Part shown: positions 37,631 to 46,864 of the stretch, one piece after another | How the letters are laid out: each line of letters begins with the position of its first letter | Position numbering within the stretch: position 1 is the first letter of the stretch | Origin: Streptococcus cristatus | GTDB lineage: Bacteria > Bacillota > Bacilli > Lactobacillales > Streptococcaceae | Reading direction: 5' to 3' | DNA length: 64,000 nt | NCBI RefSeq assembly: GCF_003943465.1 | Contig: NZ_RJPR01000004.1 | Coordinates: forward strand, 1-64,000 | Made by a program: the position numbers and the translations under genes | The notes under the pieces: model-generated | Database searches by the model: none | The model's input: only the letters and a program-made list of their open reading frames with translations | What the model was told of the DNA's origin: nothing

Positions 37631-38287
37631 ATGAAAATAGTTAAAAATTTCATAAGAAAAGTTTTAGGAGCTAAGATTTACGTTTGGATTGTGGTAGCCG
37701 TTCTCGCTATCTTTTTTGTTGTTGCGAAAACTTATAATATCGTTGGATATTTCCAAGGGAAAAACGCTTCAGATGAACGAAGCCAAATCTACACGCAGAT
37801 AACTCACTTGGAAAAAGTTAATGAAAGTGTTTTTTTGAATGTGGGAATTCAAAAAGTCGAAACGATTGAGAAAGATAAAAAAATACCTGGTACTAATATC
37901 AGTATTCCACTCTCTGTTAAGAAAGCAATCATTATTATTAATTATACGGCTAAATTTGGAATTAAGGAAGGAGTCAAGGTTAGGAAAATTGCTGAGCATG
38001 AGTATGAGCTGACTATTCCTAAATATGAAGTTGTAGGTGTAGAGGTTCCAGATAATCCCAAAGATCGATATAAACTATATGATACGAGTGGACAGTTGTT
38101 GAGCGGTTCAACAGAAAATATTGATACTGGAGAGCATGTTGCTAAAACTCTTGGCAATAAAGAACAAGAAGAATATCTTAAACAATATAAAAATCTTATC
38201 ACAGAATCAGCCGAGAAATATTATAGAGCGATTGTAACTGGTATTGACCCAGAAGCTAAAGTGACCTTTAAAAATGTGAATAAATAG
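37631..38287 (+). CDS. Membrane-anchored protein of unknown function
   Basis: A 218-residue protein with one N-terminal membrane span (about residues 17-38) and an extracytoplasmic domain that is mixed alpha/beta with KVEVVGVEVPDNPKDRY-like strands. GGAGGAAATAG precedes the ATG, overlapping the end of the 44-residue gene. It has no recognised motif. Base composition is more AT-rich than its neighbours, which suggests an accessory gene. Confidence 0.55.
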   Translation: MKIVKNFIRKVLGAKIYVWIVVAVLAIFFVVAKTYNIVGYFQGKNASDERSQIYTQITHLEKVNESVFLNVGIQKVETIEKDKKIPGTNISIPLSVKKAIIIINYTAKFGIKEGVKVRKIAEHEYELTIPKYEVVGVEVPDNPKDRYKLYDTSGQLLSGSTENIDTGEHVAKTLGNKEQEEYLKQYKNLITESAEKYYRAIVTGIDPEAKVTFKNVNK

Positions 38288-38359
38288 GAATCATAATTTT
38301 TTGAGTATTGTTACAGTTTAGCTGATAGTGAAATGTGTCGTTCTATCAAATGGGGAAAG

Positions 38360-38392
38360 CATCTTGCACATCATTGCAAGGTGTTTTTTTAT
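38360..38392 (+). terminator. Terminator
   Basis: CATCTTGCA pairs with TGCAAGGTG and is followed by TTTTTTT. Confidence 0.8.
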
Positions 38393-38436
38393 ATCCTATA
38401 CCATATCGCTAGCCCTTAATTTGTTTAAAACAAACA

Positions 38437-38477
38437 AATAGTCATAACCACCTGTTTAACGGGTGGTTATGACTATT
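38437..38477 (-). terminator. Terminator of the DUF2975-HTH pair
   Basis: AATAGTCATAACCACC pairs with GGTGGTTATGACTATT. The stem starts at the HTH gene stop codon, and on the minus strand TTTGTTTGTTTT follows. Confidence 0.85.
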
Positions 38478-38679
38478 CATCATCTGTAAATTCTAGGATG
38501 TCTCCGGGCTGGCAATCAAGGGTCTGACAGATAGCATTGAGGGTGCTAAAGCGGATAGCCTTAGCCTTGCCCATTTTGAGGATGGAAAGGTTGGCGTTTG
38601 TGATGCCGATGATATCGGCTAGTTCTCCCAGTTTCATCTTTTTCTTGGCCAGCTGAACATCAAGATTAACGATAATCAT
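38473..38679 (-). CDS. XRE-family HTH regulator paired with DUF2975
   Basis: A 68-residue Cro/CI-like protein (YozG type) that is only a helix-turn-helix: LAKKKMKLGELADIIGITNANLSILKMGKAKAIRFSTL. It contains CQPGDILEF at the end, typical of this family. It lies 12 nt behind the DUF2975 membrane protein gene, a widespread pair in Firmicutes. GAGGCTGC lies upstream. Confidence 0.88.
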   Translation of the reverse strand: MIIVNLDVQLAKKKMKLGELADIIGITNANLSILKMGKAKAIRFSTLNAICQTLDCQPGDILEFTDDE

Positions 38680-38691
38680 GATAGCAGCCTC

Positions 38692-39219
38692 CTAGATAGT
38701 AAATTCATTTTCTTCAGCTATATCAATCCCCTTTTCCAGAATTTTCATCATCAGCCAAATAATCAGAGCGCCTAAGAGAGGTGTAAAGCTCATACTGGCG
38801 TTAAAAGAGAAGGGGAGGGCGATGGGATTGCCTGATGCAGCAACCTTAACGGAAAGAAAGGTCAGAGCCAGAAAGACTTTCCATGCCTTATCAGCTAGTT
38901 GCGTGTTTGATGAATCAAAAATCTTTCCACCAATCAAATTTTTGATGAAATTACGAGCAAGATAGATGAGATAAATAGTCAAAGAAGCTGTGAGAAGATT
39001 TATAACAAAGGCTAAAATGCTCCACCAATTTGAAAAATCAGCTGAGGGCAGAAATTGAACATTGAGCTTCATTCCCAACCTGTCGGAAAGACCGGTGTAA
39101 GAAATCACACTTAGGATAGTAAGAAACACCAGAATAGCAGCATAACCCACTATGATAAGATTCAGAAGATTAACGATATCTTTGAGCAAAGAATTATTCT
39201 TTAATTCAATCTTTTTCAT
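38692..39219 (-). CDS. DUF2975 family membrane protein
   Basis: A 175-residue protein with four hydrophobic segments and a short acidic C-terminus (EKGIDIAEENEFTI). The segment LIYLARNFIKNLIGGKIFDSSNT is typical of DUF2975. It is the partner of the small HTH regulator downstream and may sense a membrane signal; function is unproven. Confidence 0.8.
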   Translation of the reverse strand: MKKIELKNNSLLKDIVNLLNLIIVGYAAILVFLTILSVISYTGLSDRLGMKLNVQFLPSADFSNWWSILAFVINLLTASLTIYLIYLARNFIKNLIGGKIFDSSNTQLADKAWKVFLALTFLSVKVAASGNPIALPFSFNASMSFTPLLGALIIWLMMKILEKGIDIAEENEFTI

Positions 39220-39427
39220 GATGCTTACCTCTATCGAAAATCAGTCGGCAGTAGATTTTCTTTTCCTTTTATTCTTATTATAATCTATTTTTTATTGTAT
39301 TTTAATAAAAATGTATCGAAAAACGATAATTTTTATAAAGGCAAAAAGATATCCTATAGAGACTTTGGTATAGATGAAAATTTTGATACAATATGTATTG
39401 AATATCAAAGTAACGAAGGAGATAATA

Positions 39428-39934
39428 ATGAATCCTATGATTACGATTGTGGTGCTTGGGCTACTCTGGCTAGTCATTGTTTTTCCACTCTATCTTCACT
39501 ACCGAAAAGAAATTTCTATTAAAAGTAAATCTACATCTTTAATATCAGGCAAAGTAGTAGGGTATAACAGTTTCATCTATAGTCGCCATGGTAAGCCACC
39601 TCAGGTAGCCTTGCCTATTGTAGAGTATACCGTTCGCGGCAAAAAATATCGAAAAAGACTTGAGTATAAACAGTTTATCCCTGCCTCTTCAGGAAAAATC
39701 CAAAAAGATGTCTTTTCAAGTGATTATGTTTACGGCTCGGATAGGAATCTAGACTTGAAAAAAATATTTCCCGTCGGCTCAAATATGGCTGTTTACTATA
39801 ATCCTAAGAATCCAGAAGAGGCATATGTTGAGCGCTGCATCAGCAATGAAAAGTATTTTAAATATTTGTTTATCGGATTATCTATTTTCTTTCTCATTCT
39901 GATTGGAATTAATCTTTTCCGTATATTTTTGTAG
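39428..39934 (+). CDS. DUF3592-like membrane protein
   Basis: A 168-residue protein with a hydrophobic segment at each end (about 4-22 and 140-165). Between them is an extracytoplasmic beta-rich domain (GKVVGYNSFIYSR, VEYTVRGKKYRK, NMAVYYNPKNPEEAY) of the DUF3592 type. AAGGAG lies 7 nt before ATG 39428. Function is unknown. It is convergent with the reductase gene. Confidence 0.65.
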   Translation: MNPMITIVVLGLLWLVIVFPLYLHYRKEISIKSKSTSLISGKVVGYNSFIYSRHGKPPQVALPIVEYTVRGKKYRKRLEYKQFIPASSGKIQKDVFSSDYVYGSDRNLDLKKIFPVGSNMAVYYNPKNPEEAYVERCISNEKYFKYLFIGLSIFFLILIGINLFRIFL

Positions 39935-40012
39935 TTTGAAAAGTCTATTTTTGGATATTGAGTGATAGAAATTTTATCTTTTTCAAAATCTGTTGAATTC
40001 AAATAGAGTAAA

Positions 40013-40038
40013 AAAGAGGATTGAACTCCTCTTTTTGG
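40013..40038. terminator. Bidirectional terminator
   Basis: AAAAAGAGGA-TTGAAC-TCCTCTTTTT lies between convergent genes. Confidence 0.85.
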
Positions 40039-40043
40039 TTTCT

Positions 40044-41240
40044 TTATTTAAACTTAAATCCTTCATAGACCAGATCTGCCTTAGGATTGGTCTTTTTAAA
40101 TTCGTTGGCTAGTTTATCCATCATCTTGACAGGTCCGCACATGAAGACGGTGGTTTTGTCGTCCAAAGGATAATTCTTGAAGTCCAAATAGCCAGAGACC
40201 TTACTATCAACCAAATGAAGGTCAAACTGCGGATTCTTGGCCGCGTAGTCTGTGAGGAGGTCTAGGTAAACAGCATTTTCAGCTCCAGTATAAGCGTAGT
40301 AGAAGCTGACTGGACGATTCAGATTAGGATTTTCACGGATATAGGAAATGAAGGGCGTAATGCCAATCCCGCCAGCAATCCAGATTTGTTTTTCCTGCCC
40401 TTGGTCAAGAATCATGTGACCATAAGCTTGGTCAATGGTGACTTTGGTTCCCTCTTGGATTTTGTCATAAATTTTTTTAGTGTGATCGCCAGAGTTCTTA
40501 ATAGTAAAGTATACGATATTGTCATGGCCACCAGAGATAGAGAAAGGATGTGGCGCTTTTTCAAATCCTTCTTGGAAAATCTTGACAAAGGCAAACTGAC
40601 CATACTGATAGTCTAGCTTTTGACTAAGCTGGATCTTCAACTCCACGGTATCGTGGTTCAGTCGTTTGACCTGCAGAATTTTTCCCAGATGGCGAAAGGC
40701 CAAACTTTGATAGAGGAAGATAATGTAAAAGCCAGAAGCTAAACCTATGATAGCGTAGAATCCGACTACGAAACCTAGTAAGGTCGGTGTTAGGAGTCGA
40801 CCGCCCATCAGCATATAGGCGTGGAAGAGACCAAAGATATAGGCCAAATAAACAAAACGGTGAATCCAGCGCCAAGCCTCATATTTGATGTGCTTGCCAA
40901 GATAGGCCACCAGAACAATGCTGACAAATAGATAGATGCCGACGTTCCCAAGCTGGGCTGCCAGATGAGAGCCCCAGAGACTGCCACCCATAGCAACATT
41001 GTGGAGAGCAAGCAGGACGACGGAAAAGATAGCTGTAAATTTATGATAATCATACATCTTTTCGATACCATGGAACCATTTTTCCAAAAGGGCGTTCCGA
41101 GTCGCAAGTAAAAAGGTCAGCGAAAGAGTAGTCAAGGCCAGACCGGGTACAATAAAGGTGGTCATTCCAGCTGAAGCCCAAGCATAGATGGTCAGGATTA
41201 TGCTAACAGCAATAAGGGCGATTCCTTTGATAGATTTCAT
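40044..41240 (-). CDS. Ferric reductase-like flavocytochrome
   Basis: A 398-residue membrane oxidoreductase. The N-terminal half has about six spans with heme-ligand candidate histidines (YHKFTAIF, LALHNVAM, RWIHRFVY, LFHAYML). The C-terminal half is a ferredoxin-reductase-like FAD/NAD(P)H domain with HPFSISGG (flavin) and IAGGIGITPF (pyridine nucleotide). It is predicted to move electrons across the membrane, perhaps to iron or quinone. ATG 41240 has AAAGGAAACC upstream; an earlier in-frame start at 41267 is less likely. No partner gene is adjacent. Confidence 0.85.
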   Translation of the reverse strand: MKSIKGIALIAVSIILTIYAWASAGMTTFIVPGLALTTLSLTFLLATRNALLEKWFHGIEKMYDYHKFTAIFSVVLLALHNVAMGGSLWGSHLAAQLGNVGIYLFVSIVLVAYLGKHIKYEAWRWIHRFVYLAYIFGLFHAYMLMGGRLLTPTLLGFVVGFYAIIGLASGFYIIFLYQSLAFRHLGKILQVKRLNHDTVELKIQLSQKLDYQYGQFAFVKIFQEGFEKAPHPFSISGGHDNIVYFTIKNSGDHTKKIYDKIQEGTKVTIDQAYGHMILDQGQEKQIWIAGGIGITPFISYIRENPNLNRPVSFYYAYTGAENAVYLDLLTDYAAKNPQFDLHLVDSKVSGYLDFKNYPLDDKTTVFMCGPVKMMDKLANEFKKTNPKADLVYEGFKFK

Positions 41241-41390
41241 GATGGTTTCCTTTCTGATTTTTATCACTACTTAGTTGTAAATATATTTGTTACATTCTAA
41301 CAAAGAAAAAACAAGCTGTCATGAGACTGCCTGTCCATCATACTACATGTTGCGTCCAATTTTAGAGAATTAACTTGTTAGTCATAATAA

Positions 41391-41438
41391 AACACTCCTG
41401 AATCTAGTTTTCTAGATTTTGACAGGAGTGTTTTTCTT
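41391..41438 (-). terminator. Terminator
   Basis: AACACTCCTG pairs with CAGGAGTGTT around an inner AATCTAG/CTAGATT stem. T or A tracts lie on both sides, so it can serve the minus-strand DUF2974 gene. Confidence 0.8.
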
Positions 41439-41474
41439 TTATATTAGAGAGTTTCCAAGTGCTGTATTTATAGC

Positions 41475-42678
41475 TTATTGCTCATCGGGTTTATCTGTTT
41501 GAGCGAAATCATTGCTTGTAAAAGGAAGATTCTTAGTGAATTCGGATAGATTTTCCTTAACCTCTTGAACAAGTTTGCTAGGCTTCAGCAGATTCATGTC
41601 GTCTTTCCAAGACTGGTAGCGCATGTCTACCAGTAGTTTGGCGAGGCGCGACAGCATTTCCCGCTCCTGGTCTGTGAGAGCATTGGCATTTTCAAAAACA
41701 GCTAGGATTTTGTTGAAATTTTCCAGCTTGGTGAGGTCATTGATGGAGCTGATGCCAGCATCTAGGATGAGGCCGAAAAAGAGGTCGAAAAAGTCTTTTA
41801 GTTCGTCATCAGAAACGCTATCTACCCAGTTTTTCAGAGTTTTATCTACTTGAAGGCTGTCTGGATTAAGGTTGTCCAGTAGGACAAAAGTCTGGCCACT
41901 GATCTGCCAAGTGAAGGTATCGTGCTGGGCCAGAGCCGATAGCTGTACTTTTGACAATCTGAGCCTGCTTGGGCGTTTCGAGCATCATTCCGACGATAGA
42001 GCCTTGCGGAATGTAGCGCTTTATCTTGTCTGAAATAGTCTGGTAGCCTTGACTGGTGATGACCGAGTGATTCAGTCCAGGAGCATCATAGCTGTAAATG
42101 CTCTGAATGCGCTCTTGATACTCTGGCTCGATCTGACTAGCAGCGTAGGAAGCTAAGTTGCCGCCCTTCGAGTGGCCCGTCAGGATGAACTGCCCAGGCA
42201 GAGCATCCATGGCTTTTCGCAGATAATTGACCGCCGTTTTTTGAGCTGGGACCTGATCCATATAGGTCATGTGGAAGTCCTCTTTCCAGCCGATAATGGA
42301 ATCATCAGTTCCGCGGAAGGTTAGAACATAGCTATCAGGCTTGATTTTGAAAATCATAGCTGCAAACTGCTTTTGGATATCAGGATCAATATCATTGACA
42401 TAGCCCATAAGCTTAATATTTTTAAAACGGGTTGAGCTAGCTACCTTTTCTAAAAGTTTCAGACGATTTTTAGTCACCAACATGGACAAATCCTGGGGCA
42501 CTTTTTCAGCAGCCTCAAACAAGCGGCAAGTACAATCAGGGGACATCTGGTCAGACACGATCTGGTCAAAAGGCAGATAAGTTATCTCGGTCAGCATCAG
42601 CATATCCAGTTCATTAAAGGGGGTATCGTAGATACTGTCGTAAGCTACTTGGTCTAGGTAATCAAAAATTATTCCCAT
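41475..42678 (-). pseudogene. DUF2974 (Mbeg1-like) lipase-type gene, frameshifted
   Basis: The first frame runs from ATG 42678 (GGAGAT upstream) and encodes MGIIFDYLDQVAYDS and the esterase motif GHSKGGNLAS, then leaves frame after SIVGMMLETPKQAQIVKS. A second frame, open from 41957 to 41475, continues with LAQHDTFTWQISGQTFVLLD and runs to the natural end. Removing one base near 41930 joins them into one protein of about 400 residues. The protein would be an alpha/beta hydrolase. The catalytic half is intact, so a truncated product is possible. Confidence 0.75.
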
Positions 42679-42745
42679 ATTTATCTCCATATTCTATCTT
42701 CTTCCAGTATAGCATAAGTGGGGCAGGTTGTCAGAAAGGAAAAAG

Positions 42746-42792
42746 AAAAGAGCGGAACTCTGAAGATGTCCTTCAGTATTTCCAGCTCTTTT
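42746..42792 (-). terminator. Terminator of the Nramp-like gene
   Basis: AAAGAGC and GCTCTTT form the outer stem, with CTGAAG/CTTCAG inside. A TTTTTCTTT tract lies at the minus-strand exit. Confidence 0.65.
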
Positions 42793-42795
42793 GAT

Positions 42796-44055
42796 CTAGT
42801 AAGCCTTACCGATGAGGATGGCGTAGATAAAGAATAAGGCAAAGCCAAAGAGGAAGATCAAACCAAGGATGGAAAGACCTTTTAGCCATTTGCTCAGATG
42901 TTTATTCTCGCTCGTAACGAGGAGATAGTTTAGAAGAGCAAAAAATGGAGTAGTCAGGAAGGAAGCAATCATGGCAAAACGAAGCATGAGAGCCACACTA
43001 CCTTGGAAGAAGTAGATGATAACGCCACCGATAATAGCTGTAGCGGTCATCCAGATATGCAGAGTTTTTTGAGAAGTCTTCTCTTCATTGAGAAGGAGGC
43101 GTAGGGATTCAGCGTTTACACGGGAATAGCCATCGATAACGGTAATAACTGTACCAAAGATACAGAGAAAGGCGATGAAAGTAATCAGAATCCGTGACCA
43201 GTCGCCAAGAACAGATGCGTACATCCCAACGAATTGCTGGATGTAGGCAGCACCAGCATCTTGAACTGCTTGGCCAGTTGGATACTGGATAAGAGCGCCC
43301 ATAGCGACGAAGAAGATAGCCAGAATGGCCGTACCGATATAGCCAACATTAAAGTCAAAGAGACCGTCTGTGACAGAGATATTGACAGATTTTCCTTTCT
43401 CAGCAGTCCAGAGGGAGTTGATTGCTGAAATCTCGATTGGAGCTGGCATCCAGCCCATTAGAGAAACGATGAAAGGCAAGGCAGCCATTTGCCAAGGTGT
43501 CTTTTCAACGAAGTCTGCTCCGTACTCAGGATGCTTGATAATGGCAACGATGACTGCAATAACGGTTGCAAAGGTTAGAGCGGACATGATCCATTTAGCA
43601 AGGCCATCGAGGAACTTGTAGCCACCAAAGAGTAGCATTGCCCAGATCAGGATGATGAGGATCAGAGACCATTGAGTAATACTGAGTCCAAGGGCGTTTG
43701 GAAAGGCGCTGGCGATAATGGCAGCACAGAGAATCCCAACCCCTGCTGTATTGACCAAGGCGGAGAAGACATTTAAAACGAAGAAGATGCCCAAGTAGAC
43801 TTTTCCTTTTTGGGCATAGCCTTCAACCAAGCTGTGACCAGTTTCTAAGGTGTACTCAGCACCGAAGCGAAAGAAGGGATATTTGAAGAGGTTAGCCAAG
43901 ATGACCAGTCCCATCAAAGCCCAGCCATACTTGGCGCCTGCTTGAGCAGAGGAAACAATGTGAGAGCCACCAACAGCAGCAGAGGCCATGAGGATCCCAG
44001 GACCTAGGGCTTTTAGTTTAGACTGCCAGGTAGATGTCTGAGTTTGTTCTAGCAT
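42796..44055 (-). CDS. Divergent Nramp-family transporter
   Basis: A 419-residue membrane protein with about eleven spans and Nramp-like architecture (LKALGPGILMASAAVGGSHIV in TM1; LMGWMPAPIEISAINS in TM6). The TM1 DPGN and TM6 MPH metal-binding motifs of true Nramp Mn/Fe transporters are replaced by AAVGG and MPAP. It is therefore a member of the Nramp-related group whose substrate is not classical Mn2+. GGAGATTATT precedes the start on the minus strand. It stands alone. Confidence 0.8.
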   Translation of the reverse strand: MLEQTQTSTWQSKLKALGPGILMASAAVGGSHIVSSAQAGAKYGWALMGLVILANLFKYPFFRFGAEYTLETGHSLVEGYAQKGKVYLGIFFVLNVFSALVNTAGVGILCAAIIASAFPNALGLSITQWSLILIILIWAMLLFGGYKFLDGLAKWIMSALTFATVIAVIVAIIKHPEYGADFVEKTPWQMAALPFIVSLMGWMPAPIEISAINSLWTAEKGKSVNISVTDGLFDFNVGYIGTAILAIFFVAMGALIQYPTGQAVQDAGAAYIQQFVGMYASVLGDWSRILITFIAFLCIFGTVITVIDGYSRVNAESLRLLLNEEKTSQKTLHIWMTATAIIGGVIIYFFQGSVALMLRFAMIASFLTTPFFALLNYLLVTSENKHLSKWLKGLSILGLIFLFGFALFFIYAILIGKAY

Positions 44056-44260
44056 AATAATCTCCTTATTATAAAAAATGAATTTTCAGACAATTCTGAA
44101 TGTAGTGTTATTTTATCTTTTTACTATACTTTTGTCAATACTCCTTGAATTATTTCTTGAAAATTTCTGAAAATAACGTAAATTTCAGACTAAAAAAGTC
44201 TCTGTGATTTAAGGGAGAATTTGATATAATAGCAGTAAGAAAAATGAGTGAGGAAATGGA

Positions 44261-44947
44261 ATGCACAAGATTTTACTGGTCGAGGATGATGCGGTCATCC
44301 GTCAAATGATCAAAAAAATGCTGGAGCAATGGGGCTATCAGGTTGTGGCGATTGAAGATTTTATGCAGGTTTTGACAACCTTTGTCAAGGAGGAGCCCCA
44401 GCTGGTGCTGATGGATATTGGCCTGCCCCTCTTTAACGGCTACCATTGGTGCCAGGAAATTCGGAAGATTTCGACGGTACCGATTATGTTTCTGTCTTCG
44501 CGCGACCAGTCCATGGATATCGTCATGGCCATCAATATGGGTGCAGATGACTATGTGACCAAGCCTTTTGATAATAATGTCTTTTTGGCAAAAGTTCAAG
44601 GCCTGCTGCGACGTTCGTATGAGTTTGGGACGGATCAAAGCCTTTTGGAATATCAGGGCGTGATTTTAAATCTTAAATCCATGGATTTGGTCTATGAGGG
44701 CGAGCTTGTAACGCTGACCAAGAATGAATTTCAGATTTTGCGGGTGCTCTTTGAGCATTCTGGCAGCATTGTGGCGCGTGATGACTTGATGAAGGAGCTC
44801 TGGAACAGCGATTTCTTTATTGATGACAATACCTTGTCCGTCAATGTTGCCCGCCTGCGCAAGAAGCTGGAGGAGCACGGTCTGAAGCATTTTATTGAGA
44901 CGAAAAAAGGGATAGGATATGGTTTGACCAATGGACATGCAGGATAA
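44261..44947 (+). CDS. OmpR-family response regulator, BceR-like
   Basis: A 228-residue response regulator. The receiver domain has acidic pocket Asp9/Asp10, phosphorylated Asp52 in LVLMDIGLP and Lys in VTKPFD. The winged-helix domain (about 130-225) ends with the typical KKGIGYGL. The sequence style and adjacent intramembrane-sensing kinase mark it as BceR/GraR type, which activates peptide-antibiotic resistance transporters. Probable binding sites are at 45919, 54095 and 54676. A TATAAT element lies at 44225. It overlaps the kinase gene by 17 nt. Confidence 0.92.
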   Translation: MHKILLVEDDAVIRQMIKKMLEQWGYQVVAIEDFMQVLTTFVKEEPQLVLMDIGLPLFNGYHWCQEIRKISTVPIMFLSSRDQSMDIVMAINMGADDYVTKPFDNNVFLAKVQGLLRRSYEFGTDQSLLEYQGVILNLKSMDLVYEGELVTLTKNEFQILRVLFEHSGSIVARDDLMKELWNSDFFIDDNTLSVNVARLRKKLEEHGLKHFIETKKGIGYGLTNGHAG

Positions 44948-45911
44948 ATTTTTCTTTTTGAAGCATCATCTGTATTCCCGTCGCTTCATCTTGATGCTCT
45001 TGCTGATTGTATTTTCAATTATGGGGATGTTTGCCTTTATTTTTGAAGACGGGCGCAGCCTGCTAGAGTATCAGCTGCTCTTAGCCTTTCTCCTCGCTAG
45101 CTTTTTCTTGGGAATGGATCTCGCTAGTGCCTATAAGGAATATCGCAACCAGCTCTTCTATGCCTCAGGTCGGCCTCAGACTGCCTTAGAGGTTCTCCTT
45201 TTTGAGAAACTGGCTCTTTTGGAAATGGACAAGAAGAACCGTGCGATTGAGGAGAGGGAGAAGCTAAATGACCTGATGGACTACTATACGCTCTGGGCCC
45301 ATCAGATTAAGACGCCTATTGCGGCTAGTTCCTTGCTGGTCGGAGAGATTGAGGACAAGAAGGTCAAGAATCAGCTGGAGCAAGAGCTTTTCAAGATCGA
45401 GTCCTATGTCAATATCGTCTTGCAGTACCTTCGTTTGGAGAGTTTCCACGAGGATTTGGTCTTGAAAAAGGAAAATATTGAAGACTTGGTCAAGGAGATT
45501 GTCAAGAAGTATGCGATTTTCTTTATCCAAAAGGGCTTGAGCCTCAATTTGCATGATCTGGACCGAACCATCATCACAGACAGGAAATGGTTTGTCGTTA
45601 TTTTGGAGCAAGTGCTGTCGAATAGTCTGAAATACACCAGCCAAGGCGGGATTGAAATTTATTTTCAGGAGGATAGGCTTTATATCAAAGACAGCGGTCT
45701 GGGCATTCAAGATGCGGATTTGCTACGCGTTTTCGAGCGAGGTTTTTCGGGCTATAATGGTCGCCTGACCCAGCAGTCATCTGGCTTAGGACTTTATCTG
45801 TCCAAGAAAATCGCAGATGAGCTGGGGCATCAGATCAGTATTGCTTCGCAGGTCGGCCAGGGAACGACTGTCATGATTAGTTTTTCAGAGAAGAAGATGA
45901 TATTTGAATAA
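44931..45911 (+). CDS. Intramembrane-sensing histidine kinase, BceS-like
   Basis: A 326-residue kinase with two membrane spans (about 17-35 and 42-60) and almost no extracellular loop, as in BceS kinases that sense through their ABC transporter. The DHp helix carries LWAHQIKTPIAAS with His near 124. ATP-binding motifs are LEQVLSNSLKYT (N box), IKDSGLGI and GFSG-type/GLGLYLSKKI (G boxes). The start at 44931 lacks a strong ribosome binding site, so coupling to the regulator gene is likely; ATG 44937 is an alternative. Confidence 0.92.
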   Translation: MDMQDKFFFLKHHLYSRRFILMLLLIVFSIMGMFAFIFEDGRSLLEYQLLLAFLLASFFLGMDLASAYKEYRNQLFYASGRPQTALEVLLFEKLALLEMDKKNRAIEEREKLNDLMDYYTLWAHQIKTPIAASSLLVGEIEDKKVKNQLEQELFKIESYVNIVLQYLRLESFHEDLVLKKENIEDLVKEIVKKYAIFFIQKGLSLNLHDLDRTIITDRKWFVVILEQVLSNSLKYTSQGGIEIYFQEDRLYIKDSGLGIQDADLLRVFERGFSGYNGRLTQQSSGLGLYLSKKIADELGHQISIASQVGQGTTVMISFSEKKMIFE

Positions 45912-45918
45912 GGCATTC

Positions 45919-45992
45919 TTACAAATTTGTAAGGTTGGCCAGTGAAATTGAAAGGTTAGGTTATGGTACCGACCTTTCTTTTTTTGTAAGAT
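45919..45992 (+). promoter_or_regulatory. BceR-type operator and promoter before traX-bceAB1
   Basis: TTACA-AATT-TGTAA (45919-45932) is a perfect TNACA-N4-TGTAA box. A second block, AAATTGAAAGGTTA, follows, and a -10-like TAAGAT lies at 45987-45992. The layout is shared with the boxes at 54095 and 54676. Confidence 0.7.
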
Positions 45993-46022
45993 AGATGTAT
46001 AAAGAAGACAAGGAGATATGAA

Positions 46023-46781
46023 ATGAAAACAAGAGGATTAAATGCTTTCCAACTCAAGCTTTTCATGGCCTTTTTAATGGTTTTTGATCATATTGGTAAG
46101 ATTCCAGGGCTTTTGCCGACGGGCTGGGACGGGATTTTTCACCTGCTGACTCGCTGTGTAGCTGCTTGGTTTGCTTTTAGCGCAGTAGAAGGCTTTCTGC
46201 ATACGCGCAACCGCTTGGCCTACAATGCACGCTTGTTTATCTGGGCGGCTATCATGCAGCTGGGCAATACCATCCTGACCATGCTCTTTCATAGCAAGGG
46301 GATTCATCTTGAGAATAATATCTTTCTCAGCTTAGCCTGTGGCGTTCTGGTGCTTAATCTTGTATTTGGTCTTTCCAAAAATAGTGAAGAGATTATGGAT
46401 GAGAAGCGCTATTTTCGGATTGGAGCGGCAGTCTTAATCGGTTTGGCAGGAGTTTTTTTGACAGAAGGCGGCATGACCATTATTCCTTTGATGCTGATTA
46501 GCTATATCTTCCGCAATCAGCCTGCTCTCAGAACTTTTTCTTACATGGTCTTGGCTTTTCTGCTCTTCTGTCTGAGCATTGAAATCTACCCAACCATGGG
46601 AGCCACCCTTTCGATGATGCTCTACAATTCAGACTGGGCCTTTATTACCGTCTTGCCCTTCCTCCATCTCTACAATGGCGAGCGAGGCTATAATGGCAAG
46701 TGGGGCAAGTATTTCTTCTATATCTTTTACCCAGCCCATCTCTGGATCATCGCACTGATTGCTTATCTAGTGCAGAGATAA
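46023..46781 (+). CDS. TraX family membrane protein
   Basis: A 252-residue integral membrane protein with eight or so spans. LNAFQLKLFMAFLMVFDHIGKI is the typical TraX start, and HPAHL-like FYPAHLWIIALI the end. The family is named after the F-pilin acetylase, and many Firmicute members are probably membrane acyltransferases. AAGGAGA precedes the ATG. It lies between the BceR box and bceAB1 and so is probably part of the same regulon, which suggests an envelope-modifying role in peptide antibiotic defence. Confidence 0.82.
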   Translation: MKTRGLNAFQLKLFMAFLMVFDHIGKIPGLLPTGWDGIFHLLTRCVAAWFAFSAVEGFLHTRNRLAYNARLFIWAAIMQLGNTILTMLFHSKGIHLENNIFLSLACGVLVLNLVFGLSKNSEEIMDEKRYFRIGAAVLIGLAGVFLTEGGMTIIPLMLISYIFRNQPALRTFSYMVLAFLLFCLSIEIYPTMGATLSMMLYNSDWAFITVLPFLHLYNGERGYNGKWGKYFFYIFYPAHLWIIALIAYLVQR

Positions 46782-46864
46782 AAATATTGGCATTTAAAAA
46801 TTAGTAAAATATGGAAATAAAGCTGTTTCTGTATTAAAATGGAATTATAGAAAAGGAGATCATG

